Below the pieces are notes generated by a model that made no database searches, was not told the DNA's origin, and worked only from the letters and a program-made list of their open reading frames with translations. From NCBI GenBank assembly GCA_036847245.1, contig DAIUAL010000140.1:1-8856 (forward strand): a stretch of DNA of 8,856 nt, read 5' to 3'. A program made the position numbers and the translations under genes. The DNA comes from UBA4661 sp002405405. GTDB taxonomy: Bacteria > Bacteroidota > Ignavibacteria > Kapaibacteriales > UBA4661. Shown here one piece after another: positions 6,637 through 8,856 of this stretch. Numbering within the stretch: the first letter of the stretch is position 1; the number at the start of each line of letters is the position of its first letter.

Positions 6637-6981
6637 TCATTCAAAGTTACCCGTGATTCTACTTCTGTCCTCGTTGTCTTTATCGCTTTTGTGGTAGAGT
6701 TCAATGAACACGATTTTTGGCTCATTCGGAAAGTACGCATAGACCAAGCGCAATCCGGATTGCACACCTTTGCCTTTGAGAGCTTTGCAGGCAATTTTTT
6801 TGACTTTGATGATACAAGTTTTCAAGCCAAGGTTATCAATCCGCATACTGAATGGTGGTCTTTCATCGGGCATAACTGCAAGCACTTGTTGTACGACCGA
6901 CAAATCTTCGTTGAGCGTTCGGTACTTCTTGAGCAAGGTCTTGACATCCTTGCGAAACTCCGGCAAATCTTCAAATATCAT
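6637..6981 (-). CDS. RelE/ParE-superfamily toxin of a type II toxin-antitoxin module
   Basis: This is a complete 114-residue basic protein with ATG at 6979-6981 and stop TGA at 6637-6639. The pattern fits the RelE fold: an N-terminal helix pair (FEDLPEFRKDVKTLLKKY), then a basic strand (IKVKKIACKALKG, 58-70), then GLRLVYAYFP (76-85) and FIELYHKSDKD (92-102). R78, Y81, Y96 and K98, with the basic patch K59-K62, occupy positions where RelE/YafQ-type toxins carry their active-site residues. The family cleaves mRNA at the ribosome. Activity here is inferred, as is exact subfamily membership. It lies 50 bp after the antitoxin gene on the same strand, in antitoxin-first order, so translation and transcription are probably coupled to the antitoxin promoter. 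There is no Shine-Dalgarno sequence, only an A-rich stretch before the ATG. Its transcript would end at the terminators at 6371-6392 or 6301-6325. Confidence 0.82.
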   Translation of the reverse strand: MIFEDLPEFRKDVKTLLKKYRTLNEDLSVVQQVLAVMPDERPPFSMRIDNLGLKTCIIKVKKIACKALKGKGVQSGLRLVYAYFPNEPKIVFIELYHKSDKDNEDRSRITGNFE

Positions 6982-7031
6982 GGTCTTTTTTCAGGGATAG
7001 ATAGCTCTCAAGGATGATGGCTTTATTACGA

Positions 7032-7847
7032 TTATGCTTCGGAATTCTCATCGTCAGAATTTATATCATAGTTCCGCACAGAAAAGGGAGCTTCTCTATA
7101 AAAAACCAGCTCATAGTTGATAATCTCGCCTTCTTTCGATGCCAACCACGGCATATCCTTGTGCGAGTAATTGCTAATGGTCGCGGCTGACCAATCGCTC
7201 ATGGCTTCAATAACGCGGTCGAGCACTTCTTTCTCGCTTGCTCTCAGTGCCGTGAGATCAGCTTTTTCTAAAGGCAGATAGCGCGTCTGCGGATAGCCAT
7301 GATACTCTGTTTTTACTCGTTGAAGTTGCTTTTCATCAATCATCTGCTTGATAATGCTATCCAATCTGTGTGGCACCGGACCATACGGTAACTTGCGGTA
7401 TGTAGCCCCCGTGAGGTGTTCTTCGTACAACTCATAATGATTGAAATCTGCGAAGTACAAGAGTTTGTACAACACGGTTTCGCCTACATTGGGCTTGCCA
7501 GCACACCGCTCAAGAATATAGAGTAGAACATTTTTGAACTTCTCGACTTGAAGTTTTGCTACGGAAATCCGTTCCGCTTGCTTTGGAGATTTTGCCTTGC
7601 TTTTCTTTCCTACATCGTCATGAATGACAAAGTCTTGCGACATAAAATCATCCAACGAAAACTCTAATGCCAAGGACAATCGCCGTAACTCAAGTGCATC
7701 GACGCTTCGATTGCCGAGTTCGATTTGCGCCAAGGATGGTCGAGACATATTGATAATCGTTGCCAAGTCTTCCTGCGAAAGACCTTTTTTCTTGCGGAGT
7801 TCGGCGATGCGCTCGCCGATGTGTTGTTGGGATAGGGGGGTGCTCAT
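7032..7847 (-). CDS. antitoxin: XRE-type HTH + DUF4065 (Panacea) domain
   Basis: I start it at the ATG at 7845-7847 (271 residues) because the helix-turn-helix begins a few residues later and the upstream ATG at 7925 lies inside a perfect operator-like dyad. Residues about 10-66 are an XRE/Cro-type HTH (IGERIAELRKKKGLSQEDLA, then SRPSLAQIELGNR). A basic, Ser-rich linker spans 80-95. Residues about 101-235 carry DUF4065 hallmarks: YKLLYFADF at 127-135, YRKLPYGPVP at 150-159, and NYSHKDMPW at 226-234. DUF4065, also named Panacea and found in SocA and GepA, is the neutralising domain of a broad set of antitoxins that pair with unrelated toxins. The HTH adds DNA binding, so autorepression is expected. 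The acidic C-terminal tail (DINSDDENSEA) could mimic nucleic acid at the toxin surface, which is an inference. Its partner is the RelE-like toxin 50 bp downstream. Stop TAA at 7032-7034; no Shine-Dalgarno sequence. Confidence 0.88.
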   Translation of the reverse strand: MSTPLSQQHIGERIAELRKKKGLSQEDLATIINMSRPSLAQIELGNRSVDALELRRLSLALEFSLDDFMSQDFVIHDDVGKKSKAKSPKQAERISVAKLQVEKFKNVLLYILERCAGKPNVGETVLYKLLYFADFNHYELYEEHLTGATYRKLPYGPVPHRLDSIIKQMIDEKQLQRVKTEYHGYPQTRYLPLEKADLTALRASEKEVLDRVIEAMSDWSAATISNYSHKDMPWLASKEGEIINYELVFYREAPFSVRNYDINSDDENSEA

Positions 7848-7894
7848 AGTGTGTGTTGTTGCGAAATTAGTTTGCTCATATCCATTGGCATTCT

Positions 7895-7925
7895 TTGTTT
7901 TGCACGCTACGATAATGCAAAACAA
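7895..7925. promoter_or_regulatory. 10-bp perfect inverted repeat, probable antitoxin operator
   Basis: TTGTTTTGCA at 7895-7904 and TGCAAAACAA at 7916-7925 are perfect complements with an 11-base spacer. That gives a 21-bp centre-to-centre distance, about two helical turns. It lies 48-78 bp upstream of the chosen antitoxin start, where an XRE-HTH antitoxin would repress its own promoter. The spacing suits a dimer binding one DNA face. It is also about 27 bp from the predicted promoter of the divergent KAP gene, so it could influence both genes. Confidence 0.6.
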
Positions 7926-7951
7926 TGCTGTGATTCAAAATATAACAATTT

Positions 7952-7983
7952 TTTGTTTTATTTTAGAACAGGTAATATGTTTG
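7952..7983 (+). promoter_or_regulatory. Bacteroidota-type promoter for the KAP NTPase gene
   Basis: TTTG at 7952-7955 and TATGTTTG at 7976-7983, separated by 20 bp, fit the known Bacteroidota -33/-7 pattern (TTTG, TAnnTTTG). Transcription would start near 7989, giving a leader of about 60 nt before the ATG at 8052. No Shine-Dalgarno sequence precedes that ATG, as is common in the group. Confidence 0.45.
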
Positions 7984-8051
7984 TGAGTGGAGAAAATTCC
8001 ATAGAAAATCAGAAAAAGATTTGACACTTTGATCCACTTAATTCAGTACAA

Positions 8052-8856
8052 ATGAAAGAGAGTTTTTCATCCGATAGACCTGTAAGTAAAAAAGAAGACG
8101 ATAGATTTCAACGTTATGAGTTTTCTAAGAGGCTTGCCAATGCTATTTCCAATAGAAATCATAACGATGGTATTGTTATTGGGCTATATGGAGCATGGGG
8201 TGAGGGAAAGACCTCCATTCTTAATTTTAACCAGCAAGAACTTGCACAACGCCATCCGAACGTGATTTGGTTCACATTTAACCCGTGGATATTCCCCGAT
8301 GAAAAAGCTTTACTGATGACATTCTTTAACGATTTAGCGACGGAAATAGAGAAAAACTTGCAACCACTTGCACCGATAGAGGGCAAATCTTTGGGACTCC
8401 CCAAAGGGGTGATATGGTGGCAAAAACTATGGCAACGAAATCAATGGTGGCAAAAGGTATTTCGCAGAAAGCCATTACAAACTAAAACTGAAACTATCGC
8501 GGAACTCTTTCAACAATACGGGAAAGCCATTACTTATATCGGCATAGAGAAAATAGCTGAAACTTTTGGCAAAGCACTCTCACCGTCCATTGAAAAACTC
8601 AAAAGCAGGCTAGAAAGTAAACTTGCAAAAGTACAAAGACCTATTGTGATCTTTATTGACGATGTTGATCGGCTTGAAATAAATGAAATTCATGCAATTT
8701 TTCGATTGGTAAAACTTACAGGACATTTTTCTTATATTACCTATATTTTACCTTTCGATGATAATATGGTTGCATCCGCCATAGGAGAAAAAAATGGAGC
8801 TGGCAATCAAAAAGCAGGGAATGATTTACTTGAGAAGATCATACTAGTACATATAA
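8052..8856 (+). CDS. KAP-family P-loop NTPase (C-terminus off window)
   Basis: The frame is open from the ATG at 8052-8054 to the window end (268 codons visible). The Walker A motif GAWGEGKT is at 47-54, followed by the KAP-typical WFTFNPWIF at 73-81. The Walker B strand PIVIFIDDVDRL is at 197-208, with D203-D204. KAP NTPases belong to the STAND branch of AAA+-like ATPases. Bacterial members include phage-exclusion protein PifA and many genes in defence clusters. Many KAP proteins carry transmembrane helices inserted between Walker A and B. Here residues 82-196 have no hydrophobic span long enough, and instead there is a Trp-rich basic stretch with WWQK twice (122-125, 132-135), so this one looks soluble or at most peripheral. 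The gene is divergent from the toxin-antitoxin operon with a 204-bp shared upstream region. The effector or sensor domain, if any, lies beyond the window. ATP binding is well supported; a role in phage defence is an inference from family and context. Confidence 0.85.
   Translation, partial: MKESFSSDRPVSKKEDDRFQRYEFSKRLANAISNRNHNDGIVIGLYGAWGEGKTSILNFNQQELAQRHPNVIWFTFNPWIFPDEKALLMTFFNDLATEIEKNLQPLAPIEGKSLGLPKGVIWWQKLWQRNQWWQKVFRRKPLQTKTETIAELFQQYGKAITYIGIEKIAETFGKALSPSIEKLKSRLESKLAKVQRPIVIFIDDVDRLEINEIHAIFRLVKLTGHFSYITYILPFDDNMVASAIGEKNGAGNQKAGNDLLEKIILVHI

Noticed and set aside
6507..6794. 95-codon minus-strand frame overlapping the toxin gene
   Set aside because: It is out of frame with the toxin, overlaps half of it, and has no family resemblance.
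8021..8026. Perfect TTGACA upstream of the KAP gene
   Set aside because: No -10-like hexamer at 16-18 bp, and it lies too close to the ATG at 8052. The TTTG/TATGTTTG pair further upstream fits better.

Overview
The window looks like an accessory or envelope-rich stretch of a genome from the Bacteroidota/Chlorobiota (FCB) group, with low-to-moderate GC. This rests on three things: a PD40 + OmpA-like envelope protein resembling PorE of that group, start codons that mostly lack Shine-Dalgarno sequences, and one good match to the Bacteroidota promoter pattern TTTG-N20-TAnnTTTG. The species cannot be read from the sequence. An assignment near Kapabacteria/Chlorobiota is only an impression.

Left part (1-5275, all minus strand). 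Three secreted envelope proteins follow one another in the same direction. They are a signal-peptide protein with an outer-membrane beta-barrel look (4133-5275), a 700-residue lipoprotein with one carboxypeptidase-regulatory-like domain and three Ig-like segments (1928-4030), and a PD40/OmpA-like protein (1-1890, C-terminus off the window). The last two are 37 bp apart and are probably cotranscribed; the first is 102 bp upstream of the second. All three are unusually rich in cysteine.

Middle (5276-6636). A 314-bp region upstream of the barrel gene holds three phased TACCAC direct repeats, two dyads and a 13-base A/T homopolymer. A NarL/FixJ-type response regulator (5590-6288, minus) follows, with no histidine kinase in the window. 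Immediately upstream of it, 6301-6440 carries a multi-segment inverted repeat that folds into one long hairpin on the minus strand and ends in a textbook intrinsic terminator. Only 12 bases separate the terminator from the regulator's ATG. This is the strongest candidate for something undescribed: a small structured RNA or an attenuating leader.

Right part (6637-8856). A type II toxin-antitoxin module on the minus strand pairs an XRE-HTH + DUF4065 (Panacea) antitoxin with a RelE-like toxin. A perfect 10-bp inverted repeat lies upstream of the antitoxin start and is its probable autoregulatory operator. Divergent from it, on the plus strand, is a KAP-family P-loop NTPase (8052 to the window end, incomplete). 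A toxin-antitoxin pair back to back with a KAP NTPase is typical of defence-type accessory clusters, but a defence role is an inference here.
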